Shown here: positions 35,292 through 44,103 of the stretch, one piece after another
Numbering within the stretch: position 1 is the first letter of the stretch
Layout of the letters: the number at the start of each line of letters is the position of its first letter
NCBI RefSeq assembly: GCF_002174305.1
Contig: NZ_MIJB01000032.1
Location: forward strand, 1 to 64,000
Length of the DNA: 64,000 nt
Source: Aeromicrobium sp. PE09-221
GTDB taxonomy: Bacteria; Actinomycetota; Actinomycetes; Propionibacteriales; Nocardioidaceae
Direction of reading: 5' to 3'
Position numbers and translations under genes: made by a program
Notes under the pieces: model-generated
What the model was told of the DNA's origin: nothing
The model's database searches: none
Seen by the model: the letters and a program-made list of their open reading frames with translations, nothing else

Positions 35292-35765
35292 ATGACCATG
35301 CACACCCAGAAGTCGATCAGCGGCTTCATCGCGTCGGACCCGAAACTGACCTACCACCATGACGGGAACCCCAGGTTCTACGCCCGGTTCAAAAAGGAGC
35401 ACTACCGCGAGGAGCCCGACGGGTCGTTCACCCAGCTCGAACCGACGTTCCACCACCTCGTCATCCGTCGTAAGACCGCCGAACGCGCCCACGAGATGTT
35501 CGCCGAGGGCGACGCCTTCATCGCCGAGGGCTACGTCCGTCGATACAGCTACCAGCGCGACGGCCGACAAGTCGAGGGCGAGGAATTCGTCGCCAAGAAG
35601 ATCGGCCACGACACCGCCCGCAGCCGCTACACCGTCGACCGGACACCACGCGACCGGGCCGTCGATCACGAGGACCGAGCACTCGACCGCCGTGGCGGGT
35701 TCCCCTCTCCCGACCCACCCTCCTACGGGGCCGCCGGGTCCGCGGCGTCCGTACTCGGTCAGTAA
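35292..35765 (+). CDS. Single-stranded DNA-binding-like protein
   Basis: 157 residues. An OB-fold of about 110 residues shows KSISGFIASDPKLTYHHDG, then YARFKKEH and EGDAFIAEGYVRRYSYQ, as in SSB proteins of conjugative elements, with a disordered acidic-poor tail lacking the usual DDDIPF tip. It probably coats transferred single strands. GGGAGGAG precedes the ATG. Confidence 0.8.
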   Translation: MTMHTQKSISGFIASDPKLTYHHDGNPRFYARFKKEHYREEPDGSFTQLEPTFHHLVIRRKTAERAHEMFAEGDAFIAEGYVRRYSYQRDGRQVEGEEFVAKKIGHDTARSRYTVDRTPRDRAVDHEDRALDRRGGFPSPDPPSYGAAGSAASVLGQ

Positions 35766-35780
35766 GGAATGGGGAGAAGC

Positions 35781-36368
35781 ATGACCGACGAGCCATTTGC
35801 TGACGATCACTTCGCTGAGGAGCCCGAACCCGACCTCGACGACACGATCGATGCTCGGAACGATATGGAGGTCTCGGCTGAACCGCCGCGGCCAGTGAAC
35901 TGGAACCTGCTCACCGCCGACGACCTGGAGATCGAGCTGCTGGAGCTCAACCAATGGGTCCGGTGGCTGTGCCGAACCTATGGGCTGCCAGCCAGCGTGA
36001 TCCCACCGCTGTGGCATCGGCACTGGGAGCTGATCTGGGAATTGAGTTCGCTGCATTTACATTGGCTCTGCGCCTACGATCCCGAACAAGACGGCAGCGC
36101 CCCGCTGGGCTGGCATCGGGACTTCGCCGACGCACGTGGGCGGTTGCGCGACTGGGTGACAGCTGCGGGGACACGACTGGATCGTGACCGGCCCACCCGG
36201 CAGACCGTCTGGCCGGGCGACGAGCCGATCGAGTCCTCGGGCGAGGTGCCGATCGCCAACCGCGACCAGGACTTCGTGGAGTTCGTGATCGCCGAGGTCG
36301 ACCAACGCCGACAAGCCGAAGAGGAGTTCTACGCCTCCCTCGACCCCGACACCGGTGAACTGCGCTGA
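35781..36368 (+). CDS. DUF4913-type element protein
   Basis: 195 residues with an acidic N-terminus, then a Trp-rich helical domain (WNLLTADDLEIELLELNQWV, WHRHWELIWELSSLHLHWL, GWHRDFADARGRL) that matches the DUF4913 family of actinobacterial mobile elements, and an acidic C-terminus. Function unknown. GGGAGAAG precedes ATG 35781; an ATG four codons earlier is less likely. Confidence 0.72.
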   Translation: MTDEPFADDHFAEEPEPDLDDTIDARNDMEVSAEPPRPVNWNLLTADDLEIELLELNQWVRWLCRTYGLPASVIPPLWHRHWELIWELSSLHLHWLCAYDPEQDGSAPLGWHRDFADARGRLRDWVTAAGTRLDRDRPTRQTVWPGDEPIESSGEVPIANRDQDFVEFVIAEVDQRRQAEEEFYASLDPDTGELR

Positions 36369-36524
36369 CCGGTGCCGTCAGTCGCCGAGTCCCCGAACGC
36401 GGGCGGGCGAACGGTGCGGCGGTCGGGTCTCCAACCGTACCGAGACAGCATCGCTCTGCGAAGGTCGTGAGCTTCGCGTTAGCCGGTGTGAGTTTCGGAA
36501 CGAGATGGGCGCTCTCTCAATGCC

Positions 36525-37385
36525 ATGATGTTGTGCATGCAAGACGGGCGCAGACTTCAACCCGACGACTTCGCACATCTGCTGTTAGATAATGACGGCT
36601 TGTGCTGGTGGTGTCAGAAACGTCCCGCAACGACCGGCGAACACAAGTACAAGCACAGCGATTTGAAGCGGTTGATGGGCGACGACGATGTGTTGTATTG
36701 GGGTGACCACGAACAGTTCCGCGAATTGCGCGGTAGGAGCGGCATCAAACGTGACCGGCACGGGGTGGTTAAGTTTCCGAAGTCAATGTGCGGCCCCTGC
36801 AACAACGCTAGGTCGCAGCCGTTCGATCTGGCATACGACAGGTACGCCAAATATGTGACTGAACGACCGACTCGGAAGATCCCCGGACTTGACTTCGAGG
36901 CGGTCTACGGTGAGTCGTGGGAGAACGATCTTCTGAATCTTGCGCGGTACTTCGGAAAGCACTTCGGTTGCCGAATGGCCCGATCTCGCGTGCCGGTCCC
37001 GGAGTCATTGCGGAGCTTCCTCGACGGCTCCACTGACATGCCGGATGCTCACATGGCTTTGATAACAACCGATTCAGTCCACCGGCTCTATCGACATGGC
37101 ATGTACATAGGACCCGACGGTGTTGACGTTTCGTCCGACTGTTCAAGATTCACCGGATATGTGATGGCGGTCTACCTGGGATCATTCGGGGTTCGCTACA
37201 TGTGGTCAGAAGAGGAGATTCCAAACGAAGAGCGCTCGCAGTTCTTCCACTTCCCTCGACCGCTTCTGAACTACTTTCGGACCGAGGAAGCGGTGATGCG
37301 TGGAGACACCCGCAAGCCTGGCCTCCTCGTCCGATTTCTGCAGTGGGCACAGAAGCCACGTAACGATAGTGGACCCGAAAGCTAA
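36525..37385 (+). CDS. HNH-type zinc-binding protein, candidate defence nuclease
   Basis: 286 residues. The N-terminal part has a treble-clef pattern: CWWCQKRPATTGEH (about 27-40), a variable loop and MCGPCNNARSQPFD (about 88-101), the CxxC...EH...CxxCN layout of HNH endonucleases. The C-terminal 150 residues (VHRLYRHGMYIG, YVMAVYLGSFGV) are unknown and include a hydrophobic beta-rich core. Codon use is visibly less GC-biased than the conjugation genes. It converges with, and shares stop bases with, the second HNH-type gene. ATG 36537 is an alternative start. Confidence 0.72.
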   Translation: MMLCMQDGRRLQPDDFAHLLLDNDGLCWWCQKRPATTGEHKYKHSDLKRLMGDDDVLYWGDHEQFRELRGRSGIKRDRHGVVKFPKSMCGPCNNARSQPFDLAYDRYAKYVTERPTRKIPGLDFEAVYGESWENDLLNLARYFGKHFGCRMARSRVPVPESLRSFLDGSTDMPDAHMALITTDSVHRLYRHGMYIGPDGVDVSSDCSRFTGYVMAVYLGSFGVRYMWSEEEIPNEERSQFFHFPRPLLNYFRTEEAVMRGDTRKPGLLVRFLQWAQKPRNDSGPES

Positions 37386-38320
37386 CTGTCCGCCAGGTGC
37401 GGCCCCAGTTGCACAGCCGCCCCCGGCTTATCGTCTACCACCGGAACCACCCAGCCTCCGACAGGCCAAGTGACGAGCAACACTGCTGAGAGAAGAACTG
37501 CATACTCCGCGTGGTCATCGGACCAGGCTTGGACCAAGAGTGTTTCGCCGCGAGCTGCCGGACCCTGACTCCGGGCAACCCTGATGCCTTGAGGTACAAG
37601 CATGGGATCAAGACGCTCATTCTTCGGCTTGTCCCGAGCGATCATCAATGACTCCCGGACTCGTTCAGCTTCCGGGGTTTCTGGGATTTTTCCCAGTAGC
37701 AAGCACGAGGCGAGGTATGCGGACTTGAGTGCCGCCAGCTGCCAGCGGACGGAGTCGATGACCTGGTAAGTGAAGTCGATTTCACCGCCTTCCTCGAAGA
37801 CCTCCCGCACCTCTCCTGGGGTCCGCGGCTTGTCCGGCAGCATGACAAACTCGCCGTTGTCGGTTTGTCGCAGCAGAATCTTCGGACCGCGACGAGCTCC
37901 CTGAAATCGGGGACTACGGTATTCAACCCGGACCAGGGCGTCTTCCCACCAATCGACGAGGTCAGCTTCCAACTTCGAACCAAAGGCGTTGTTACATCGC
38001 GCACAGGTGTTGACCATGACTGCGCCGCCGAGCGCCTTCGGCGGTACGTGTTCGAGGCTGTCTGCATCCGATGCCAGGCAGAGCGGGCAACGATCGAAGT
38101 GGCGATTGGGCAGGATCTCGGCGATCGGAATAATCTGATCGACCTTGCGATAGTTCTCGTGTTCCAGACGGCTGATCCGCAGGCTCTTGCCCTGGCCGTC
38201 GTCGAGCAGCATCTCATGGGCTTTCGCCAACCCCGGTTCAGGAGAGGAGCCGCGACCGCGTACATGTTGAACCTTGAACGGCTGTCGCTGTTGAGTAGGC
38301 TCGCTTGCTTTTTCTGCCAC
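37382..38320 (-). CDS. Second HNH-type endonuclease-like protein
   Basis: 312 residues. A lysine-rich N-terminus is followed by CPLCLASDADSLEHVPPKAL and CARCNNAFGSKLEADLVDW (about 79-120), a clear HNH/McrA-like site, and then FTYQVIDSVRWQLAALKSAY and a C-terminal hydrophobic strand region (AVLLSAVLLVTWPVGG). The EHVPPKALGG segment is the usual catalytic His plus metal-contact loop. GTG start at 38320. Arranged tail to tail with the HNH gene at 36525 (stop codons overlap at 37382-37385). Function probably DNA cleavage; target unknown. Confidence 0.78.
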   Translation of the reverse strand: MAEKASEPTQQRQPFKVQHVRGRGSSPEPGLAKAHEMLLDDGQGKSLRISRLEHENYRKVDQIIPIAEILPNRHFDRCPLCLASDADSLEHVPPKALGGAVMVNTCARCNNAFGSKLEADLVDWWEDALVRVEYRSPRFQGARRGPKILLRQTDNGEFVMLPDKPRTPGEVREVFEEGGEIDFTYQVIDSVRWQLAALKSAYLASCLLLGKIPETPEAERVRESLMIARDKPKNERLDPMLVPQGIRVARSQGPAARGETLLVQAWSDDHAEYAVLLSAVLLVTWPVGGWVVPVVDDKPGAAVQLGPHLADS

Positions 38321-38622
38321 TGAAGCAGCCTAGCGACCAGTGCTGACACCAGCTCTGATGAACCACAGTAGTCACGTTCGCTCGCCCGGCTGTGAGGACT
38401 GCCGGCTGAGCGAACTCTTCACAGGGGCAGTCTCATGCCGTCGTATCGCGAGGTTATATCCCGACAGTTCTAGTGGTGTCAGCTTTGAGCGGAAACGACT
38501 CATTGCCGACACACATGCTAGGCTCCGCCGACCGCTGGCTCGTCGAATCGTTACGTCTGACTAGATGCCCGTCGTTGATCAGCGGTAGAATCACCAACCA
38601 AGGCGACCTGTAGATCAGCTAG

Positions 38623-38644
38623 GTCACCGGATACATCCGGTGAC
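38623..38644. repeat. 22-base near-perfect palindrome before the small membrane gene
   Basis: Arms GTCACCGGAT and ATCCGGTGAC around AC. It lies 76 bases before the gene at 38720, within the 38321-38719 intergenic stretch, in which I otherwise see no gene. Could be an operator or a recombination accessory site; unproven. Confidence 0.5.
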
Positions 38645-38719
38645 ATGACGCCCTCGGGAAACCGCTCGGGGTCGGTCCATTTCCCACGCGACGTCGCCGT
38701 CATCAAGGAGGACTGGACC

Positions 38720-39049
38720 ATGCTCGGTCCTATTCTCGCCGGTGTCACCTACGTCTACGTCTTTCTGCGGACGTGGGCGCCCAGCAACATCGTCTTAGAT
38801 CTCATCCGTACCCGGTCCGGGCTCAAGTGGGGTGTTCCCGCGATGGGGATCGCGGTGCCCTACCTGGCCATCGCGTACTGGTGCACCACGCTCATCAATG
38901 GCGGCGGTCCCGGATGGTTGCATCTGGTGGTGTTGTGGGGCATCTGGAATGGCATCAAGTTCCTGGCTATCGGGCCGGTCAGCCTGGTCCAGTTGACGAT
39001 CGTGCGGGTGCGGGAGCACCGCGCCAGGACCGCGCCGGCCGGCCGCTGA
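38720..39049 (+). CDS. Small multi-helix membrane protein of the element
   Basis: 109 residues with three hydrophobic helices (about 3-18, 37-56, 65-90) and a basic tail (VREHRARTAPAGR). Proteins of this look are often labelled sulfate permease in databases, but it is far too short for a SulP transporter and I see no transport motif. AAGGAGG precedes ATG 38720 by nine bases; the open frame extends upstream to 38645. Next to the integrase, converging with it. Confidence 0.7.
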   Translation: MLGPILAGVTYVYVFLRTWAPSNIVLDLIRTRSGLKWGVPAMGIAVPYLAIAYWCTTLINGGGPGWLHLVVLWGIWNGIKFLAIGPVSLVQLTIVRVREHRARTAPAGR

Positions 39050-39093
39050 CGGCCGGCGCGACCCCGCACCCTCCCCCGGGGGCTGACCGCGGA

Positions 39094-40299
39094 TCACAGC
39101 GGGTCGGCGAAGGCGTCGTCCATGATGTCGGCGGTGACCGGGTCGACGAGTTCGCTAGTGACGACGTAGCTGCGGCGAGTGACCTGCTCGTCTGCGTGCC
39201 CGAGCAGCCGGGACGCCAGCCCGATGCCGGCTTTGGCTTCCACGATGGTGGCGGTCGAGCGGCGGAAGATGTGGGTGCTGAACTCCTCGACATCGATCCC
39301 TGCGGCGATCAGCTCGGACCGGTGGTCGCCGACGAACGTGCGCAGCAGGCGTTCGTAGTTGCTGACGCTCAACGGCTTTCCCGTCTTGGTGGCGAACAGA
39401 TACGCCTCGGGGTGTGTGTCGGTGACGGCGAGTTGGTTGCGCACCGCGGCCGCGCTGAACGATGGCAGCACGATCCGCCGTTCTTGGCGGACTTGTTTCG
39501 GGGCGGGTTTGCGATGCAGGCCCTCTTTCTTGGTGTAGCGGATCGTGCCGTTGAAGTGCGCCAGCGGCTTGACGGCTGTCACGTCCACGTCGCATCGACG
39601 CAGGGCCAGCACTTCGCCGATGCGCACGCTGGTGCCGATCATGATCCACATGGCGTTCTCCAGCACTCGCACGTTGGGACGCGGCCCATAACCGCTGTCG
39701 GCGCGCCAGGCTCGCATCAATCGCCGCACTTCCCAGATCTGTGCGGGGGTGAGCACCGATTCCTTCTTGTCCGGCATCGGTAGTCGGCGCGCCGCCCGCA
39801 CCGGGTTGTGCGTCAGGACCTCGTGCTCGATCGCGACCTGGCAGACCTGCGACAACACCGATCGCACCTTCCGCGCCGCCGACAACGATCGCGTGGTGCG
39901 GATTTCGGCGAGGATCTTGTTCAATCGGCGTACCGACAGGTCGATCAACAGCAGGTTGTCGCAGGTGCCAACGATCTCGTTGTTGACCGTGTAGGTGTAG
40001 CTGTCGATCGTGCTGTCCTCGACCAGCCCCGACTCGGCCTTGTCACGTAGGAACACCGCGCAACCGTCGGCGATGGTCGAGTCCGCGGTGAGTTCCACGC
40101 CGCCGGTGCTGTCGCGCAGCTCGGCGGCTTTGGCGCGCAGCCGCTCTTCGGCCTCCTCGGCGGTCGTCGCGCTGGCTTTAAGGCGGCTCTGGCGGCCGAC
40201 CTCGTCGCAGAACAGCGCCCGGGCCTGTAGGCGCCCGCTCGGCATCTGGGTGACGCGGATGCGGCCGAGCTGGCCGGCGCGGAGTCTCTGCCTACTCAT
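39094..40299 (-). CDS. int: Tyrosine recombinase (element integrase)
   Basis: 401 residues: N-terminal arm-binding region, SAM-like core-binding domain (about 90-190) and a catalytic domain with the first Arg in GTSVRIGEVLALRR, the HxxR box in STHIFRRSTATI, the third motif LLGHADEQVTRRSYV and the nucleophile Tyr in RRSYV. It integrates and excises the element at tRNA-Gln. It overlaps the excisionase-like gene by eight bases. Confidence 0.95.
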   Translation of the reverse strand: MSRQRLRAGQLGRIRVTQMPSGRLQARALFCDEVGRQSRLKASATTAEEAEERLRAKAAELRDSTGGVELTADSTIADGCAVFLRDKAESGLVEDSTIDSYTYTVNNEIVGTCDNLLLIDLSVRRLNKILAEIRTTRSLSAARKVRSVLSQVCQVAIEHEVLTHNPVRAARRLPMPDKKESVLTPAQIWEVRRLMRAWRADSGYGPRPNVRVLENAMWIMIGTSVRIGEVLALRRCDVDVTAVKPLAHFNGTIRYTKKEGLHRKPAPKQVRQERRIVLPSFSAAAVRNQLAVTDTHPEAYLFATKTGKPLSVSNYERLLRTFVGDHRSELIAAGIDVEEFSTHIFRRSTATIVEAKAGIGLASRLLGHADEQVTRRSYVVTSELVDPVTADIMDDAFADPL

Positions 40300-40477
40300 C
40301 GCCGGCCAGCTCCTCGAACCAGACCAGCACCTCGGCGCGCAGGTAGCGGATGTGGCGGCCCATCTTCCGGTACGGCGGACCGGTGCGGGTGCGTCGCCAT
40401 TCCTCGACCGTGCGCACCGAGACTTGCAGCAGCTCGGCGACCTGCTCGGCGGTGAGAATCTGGCGCTCGTCGCTCAT
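40292..40477 (-). CDS. xis: Excisionase-like helix-turn-helix protein
   Basis: 61 residues with the MerR/AlpA-type winged helix EQVAELLQVSVRTVEEWRRT and the HIRYLRAEVLVWFEEL end, as in element excisionases. ATG 40477 gives a compact protein; the open frame runs upstream to 40630 without a domain. It is cotranscribed with int and probably bends attachment DNA for excision. Confidence 0.85.
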   Translation of the reverse strand: MSDERQILTAEQVAELLQVSVRTVEEWRRTRTGPPYRKMGRHIRYLRAEVLVWFEELAGDE

Positions 40478-40667
40478 GCCACGCAGGTAGGCCAGGCGCT
40501 TCGGGGCCAGCACGGGCCGGCTGCGGGCTAGTCGTAGCAGCCAGGGGCGACGAAGGCCGACGAGGGCTCCGCCAGGCAAAACGGGACCCAAAAAGGGACT
40601 TTGAGGGGTAACCGGCCGTGACACCAGCATGGGAATCTCACATTTCCCGCGAGATTCCAGGCGGATT

Positions 40668-40742
40668 TGGCTGGGGTACTAGGACTCGAACCTAGAACAA
40701 CTGAACCAGAATCAGCCGTGTTGCCAATTACACCATACCCCA
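40668..40742 (-). tRNA. tRNA-Gln (anticodon CTG), integration target
   Basis: Read on the minus strand it folds as a tRNA: acceptor TGGGGTA/TACCCCA, an anticodon loop TTCTGGT with CTG in the middle (decoding CAG), a T-arm GGTTCGAGTCC, discriminator G and an encoded CCA. The element lies on its 3' side, so the 3' half is the likely attachment core that keeps the tRNA intact after integration. Confidence 0.92.
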
Positions 40743-40756
40743 AGGGGGTACCCTGC

Positions 40757-40774
40757 GGGCTCCTTGCGGAGCCC
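40757..40774 (-). terminator. Hairpin after gltX
   Basis: Seven-base-pair GC stem GGGCTCC/GGAGCCC with loop TTGC, placed between the gltX stop (40865) and the tRNA-Gln start. Consistent with termination of the gltX transcript; no clear U-tract. Confidence 0.5.
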
Positions 40775-40864
40775 GGGGAACCGAAGTAAGACTCTACCCG
40801 ACGGCCCCACCACGCCCCAAACCGGGGTGCGTGCCCACCTTGTACCGAGATCTGCAATCTCGGT

Positions 40865-42340
40865 TCAGGCCAGGGCGGCGTCGAGGCGGGCGAGGGTCGT
40901 GTCGCGACCGAGGAGTTCGAGGGATTCGAACAGCGGCGGTGACACTCGGCTGCCCGTTACCGCCACTCGAACCGGGCCGAAGGCGAGCCGGGGCTTGAGA
41001 CCCAGGCCCTCGATGAGAGCGCGCCGCAGCGCGCCCTCGATCGACTCCGTCGCCCACTCCCCCAGTCCAGCGAGAGCCTTGCGGGCGGCGCTCACGACCT
41101 CCAACCCCTTCTCATCGAGCTGCTTGGCCCGATCAGCCTCGTCGATCGCGAAATCGGCCTCCGACACGAGGAGGAAGCGCAGCATCGCGACCGCCTCGGT
41201 CAGCAGATTCGTCCGCTCATGGACGAGCGGCGCCGCACTCGCGAGCGTGGCGTGCTGTTCCTCGGTGATCGGGTCGTCGACCAACCCCGCCGACTGGAAG
41301 TACGGCACCAGACGGTCCGTGAATTCGTCCAGCGACAGCAACCGGACATGGTCGCCGTTGATCGCCTCGCACTTCTTCAGATCGAAACGCGCGGGATTCG
41401 GGTTCACCCGCGAGATCTCGAAGGCCTCGACCATCTCCGCCAGCGTGAAGATGTCGCGATCCTCGGCGATCGACCAGCCCAGCAGAGCCAGATAGTTCAG
41501 CAACCCCTCCGGAAGGAAGCCCTGCTCGCGATAGCCGAGCAGATTCGACTCCGGATCGCGCTTGGACAGCTTCTTGTTGCCCGAACCCATCACATAGGGC
41601 AGATGAGCGAACTGCGGGGTGGATCCGTCGCCGACACCGATCTCGGCGAAGGCCTCGTACAGGGCGATCTGACGCGGCGTGGAACTCAGCAGATCCTCAC
41701 CGCGCAGCACATGGGTGATGCCCATGAGCGCATCATCGGTCGGATTGGTCAGCGTGTAGAGGGGCTGGCCATTGGCACGGACGATGACGAAGTCCTGCAC
41801 ATTCTCGGCACCGAAGGTGATCGGCCCGCGCACGAGATCGTCGAAGGTCCAGTCCTTGGCCGGCATCTTGAAGCGGATCACCGGCCGGCGACCCTCGGCC
41901 TCGAAGGCCTGCTGCTGCTCGACGCTGAGGTCGCGGTGCAAGCCGTCGTAACCGCTCGGGCGGCCCTCGGCACGAGCCTTCTCCCGCCGCTCCTCAAGCT
42001 CCTCGGCCGTGTCATAAGCCTTATAGGCGAAGCCCGCGTCGATCAGTCGCTGGGCGACATCGGCGTAGATGTCCATGCGCTCGGACTGGCGGTACGGACC
42101 GTCCGGTCCGCCGACCTCGACGCCCTCGTCCCAGTCCAGCCCCAGCCAGCGCATCACGTCGATAAGCAGCTGATACGACTCCTCATTGTCACGCGCGGCA
42201 TCGGTGTCTTCGATGCGGAACACGAAACGGCCGCCGTGATGGCGGGCGAAGGCCCAGCTGAACAGGGCGGTACGCGCCATGCCGACGTGCGGGTTACCGG
42301 TCGGCGATGGGCAGAAGCGGGCTACGACCGGTTTGGTCAT
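40865..42340 (-). CDS. gltX: Glutamyl-tRNA synthetase
   Basis: Charges tRNA-Glu with glutamate (and may misacylate tRNA-Gln where GatCAB is used). The 491-residue protein has the class I signatures [11 protein letters not shown] (HIGH equivalent) near 11-21 and KKLSKRDP (KMSKS equivalent) near 250, plus the anticodon-binding C-terminal helices. Four-base overlap with the upstream hydrolase gene (42337-42340) indicates cotranscription. Length is normal for the bacterial enzyme. Confidence 0.96.
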   Translation of the reverse strand: MTKPVVARFCPSPTGNPHVGMARTALFSWAFARHHGGRFVFRIEDTDAARDNEESYQLLIDVMRWLGLDWDEGVEVGGPDGPYRQSERMDIYADVAQRLIDAGFAYKAYDTAEELEERREKARAEGRPSGYDGLHRDLSVEQQQAFEAEGRRPVIRFKMPAKDWTFDDLVRGPITFGAENVQDFVIVRANGQPLYTLTNPTDDALMGITHVLRGEDLLSSTPRQIALYEAFAEIGVGDGSTPQFAHLPYVMGSGNKKLSKRDPESNLLGYREQGFLPEGLLNYLALLGWSIAEDRDIFTLAEMVEAFEISRVNPNPARFDLKKCEAINGDHVRLLSLDEFTDRLVPYFQSAGLVDDPITEEQHATLASAAPLVHERTNLLTEAVAMLRFLLVSEADFAIDEADRAKQLDEKGLEVVSAARKALAGLGEWATESIEGALRRALIEGLGLKPRLAFGPVRVAVTGSRVSPPLFESLELLGRDTTLARLDAALA

Positions 42341-43149
42341 GCCGGCACCTCCAGGTCGTCGTCTTCGTCATCGACATCGGCGACGACGGGATTGGTCAAT
42401 GTGCCGATACCCTCGACGGTCACGCTCACCGAGTCGCCGACCTGCATCGGGCCGACGCCCTCCGGAGTGCCGGTGAGCACCACATCGCCGGGCAGCAGCG
42501 TCGTGAAGCTCGTGACGTATTCGATGACATCGGCGACCGAGAAGACCATGTCGCTCGTCCGACCATCCTGTCGGAGGTGACCATTGAGTGACGTGGTGAC
42601 CCTCAGATCGGCCGGATCCAGGTCGGTCTCGATCCAAGGACCAAGCGGGCAGAAGGTGTCGAAACCCTTCGCCCGGGCCCACTGACCGTCCTGGGCCTGC
42701 AGATCGCGGGCGGTGACATCGTTGGCAACCGTGTAACCGTAGATCACCTTGGCGGCATCCGCGGCGTCGAGCTTGCGGCAGATCCGACCGATCACCACGG
42801 CCAGCTCTCCCTCGAAGTGGAGGTCCTCCGTCTGCTCGGGATAGAAGATCGGCTCATCGGGGCCGATCACGCTCGTATTCGGCTTGTAGAAGATCAGTGG
42901 CTCGGCGGGCACGTCGCCGCCCATCTCCGCCGCGTGCCGGGCGTAGTTCTTGCCGACGCAGACCACCTTGCTGCGGGGGATGACCGGCGCCAACAGCCTG
43001 ACATCATCGAGCGGGAGCTTCTGCCCGGTCAGCTCGACACCGGCGTACATCGGGTCGCCCTTGAGCGGCGCGATCACCGTCGTTCCGTTGTCATCGCCGA
43101 TCACACCGAAGCGAGGTTCATCGTCCAAGGAGAAGCGGGCAACGCGCAT
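42337..43149 (-). CDS. Fumarylacetoacetate hydrolase family protein
   Basis: 270 residues of the FAH fold: [19 protein letters not shown], then the metal-binding acids in [15 protein letters not shown] (E-x-E), [14 protein letters not shown], and the family end [21 protein letters not shown]. Members cleave C-C bonds of acylpyruvates or decarboxylate oxaloacetate; substrate cannot be told from sequence. Located just before gltX as in mycobacteria. Confidence 0.92.
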   Translation of the reverse strand: MRVARFSLDDEPRFGVIGDDNGTTVIAPLKGDPMYAGVELTGQKLPLDDVRLLAPVIPRSKVVCVGKNYARHAAEMGGDVPAEPLIFYKPNTSVIGPDEPIFYPEQTEDLHFEGELAVVIGRICRKLDAADAAKVIYGYTVANDVTARDLQAQDGQWARAKGFDTFCPLGPWIETDLDPADLRVTTSLNGHLRQDGRTSDMVFSVADVIEYVTSFTTLLPGDVVLTGTPEGVGPMQVGDSVSVTVEGIGTLTNPVVADVDDEDDDLEVPA

Positions 43150-43180
43150 GCCCCCACCCTATCGAGCGCCCCTCCTCCCT

Positions 43181-43328
43181 AACCCGTTGAGTGTGGGGGC
43201 ACCTCCCACGAGCGCAGCGAGTAGGGGGAACGTTTGGAGGGTACAACTGTCGATTTTGCCGTCCAAACGTTCCCCCAAGGACTCCGCTTGCGCTCCGTCC
43301 AGGGAGGTGCCCCCACACTCAACGGGTT
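43181..43328. repeat. Roughly 148-bp intergenic inverted repeat
   Basis: Perfect 27-base arms (43181-43207 and 43302-43328), then imperfect inner arms (GAGCGCAGCGAGT against ACTCCGCTTGCGCTC) and a second perfect pair of 15 bases (43224-43238 and 43262-43276) around a 23-base loop. It sits between uppS (stop 43336, minus) and the FAH start (43149, minus). It could act as a terminator for uppS or be a member of a dispersed palindromic repeat family. Confidence 0.8.
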
Positions 43329-43335
43329 CCCGAGG

Positions 43336-44103
43336 TCAGGCGGAGCCGAAGCGGCGCTGGCGGGCGGCATACTCCTCGACGGCGGCCCACAGCGCACGAC
43401 GGTCGACATCGGGCCAGGCGATGTCACTGAAGACCATCTCCGCGTAGGCCGACTGCCACAGCAGGAAGTTGCTCGTGCGCTGCTCGCCCGAGGTGCGCCA
43501 GAACAGATCCACATCGGGCATCCACGGCTCATCGAGATACCGGGCGAAGACCTTGTCGTCGATCCGATCGGGGCTGACCTTGCCCGCCTGCACATCGCGC
43601 GCGAGCGCGGCCGCCGCATCCGCGATCTCAGCGCGGCCGCCGTAGTTGACGCACATGGTCAGCGTCATGACCGTGTTGTTCCGTGTCAGCTCCTCGGCGA
43701 GCTCGAGCTCGCGGATCACGCTGCGCCACAACCGGGGCCGACGGCCCGCCCATCGCACCCGCACACCCAAGTCGTGCATCTCATCCCGACGCCGGCGGAT
43801 CACATCGCGGTTGAAGCCCATCAGGAACCGCACCTCGTCGGGCGATCGCTTCCAGTTCTCGGTGGAGAAGGCATAAGCCGACACTGCCTCGACACCGATC
43901 TCGATGGCACCCTCGACGACATCGAAAAGCGCCGCCTCCCCCATCTCGTGGCCGGCGGTGCGAGGCAGACCGCGCTGCTTGGCCCAGCGCCCGTTGCCGT
44001 CCATCACTATCGCGACATGGCGGGGCACCTGCGAGGGCGCCAATGACGGCGGCTGGGCACCCGAGGGATGTGGGCGCGGGGGCCGGGGGGCCGGCAATGT
44101 CAT
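43336..44103 (-). CDS. uppS: Isoprenyl transferase (cis-prenyl diphosphate synthase)
   Basis: 255 residues. [20 protein letters not shown] contains the catalytic Asp35; [16 protein letters not shown] and the end [22 protein letters not shown] are family signatures. It condenses isopentenyl units into the undecaprenyl-type lipid carrier for cell-wall synthesis. Cotranscribed with recO (overlap 44100-44103), a common actinobacterial pair. Ends just beside the large inverted repeat. Confidence 0.95.
   Translation of the reverse strand: MTLPAPRPPRPHPSGAQPPSLAPSQVPRHVAIVMDGNGRWAKQRGLPRTAGHEMGEAALFDVVEGAIEIGVEAVSAYAFSTENWKRSPDEVRFLMGFNRDVIRRRRDEMHDLGVRVRWAGRRPRLWRSVIRELELAEELTRNNTVMTLTMCVNYGGRAEIADAAAALARDVQAGKVSPDRIDDKVFARYLDEPWMPDVDLFWRTSGEQRTSNFLLWQSAYAEMVFSDIAWPDVDRRALWAAVEEYAARQRRFGSA

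Larger units (their letters stand above)
1..40670. mobile_element. Integrative and conjugative element, right part (left end outside window)
   Basis: A tyrosine integrase and excisionase-like gene lie directly beside the 3' end of tRNA-Gln. To their left are primase-polymerase, VirB4-, VirB6/TrbL- and VirD4-like genes, cell-wall hydrolase and SSB genes, all typical of actinobacterial conjugative elements, interleaved with metal-resistance and possible defence cargo. The right boundary is inferred to be the tRNA 3' end near 40668. I recognised no second copy of the tRNA 3' sequence in 1-40600, so the left end is probably beyond base 1. No relaxase gene is visible. Confidence 0.85.

Noticed and set aside
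1..40600. Second attachment site (copy of the tRNA 3' end)
   Set aside because: None recognised by eye in this span; likely outside the window.
40734..40750. CsoR-like TACCCC...GGGGTA symmetry
   Set aside because: Half of it is the tRNA-Gln acceptor stem, so symmetry is explained by the tRNA.
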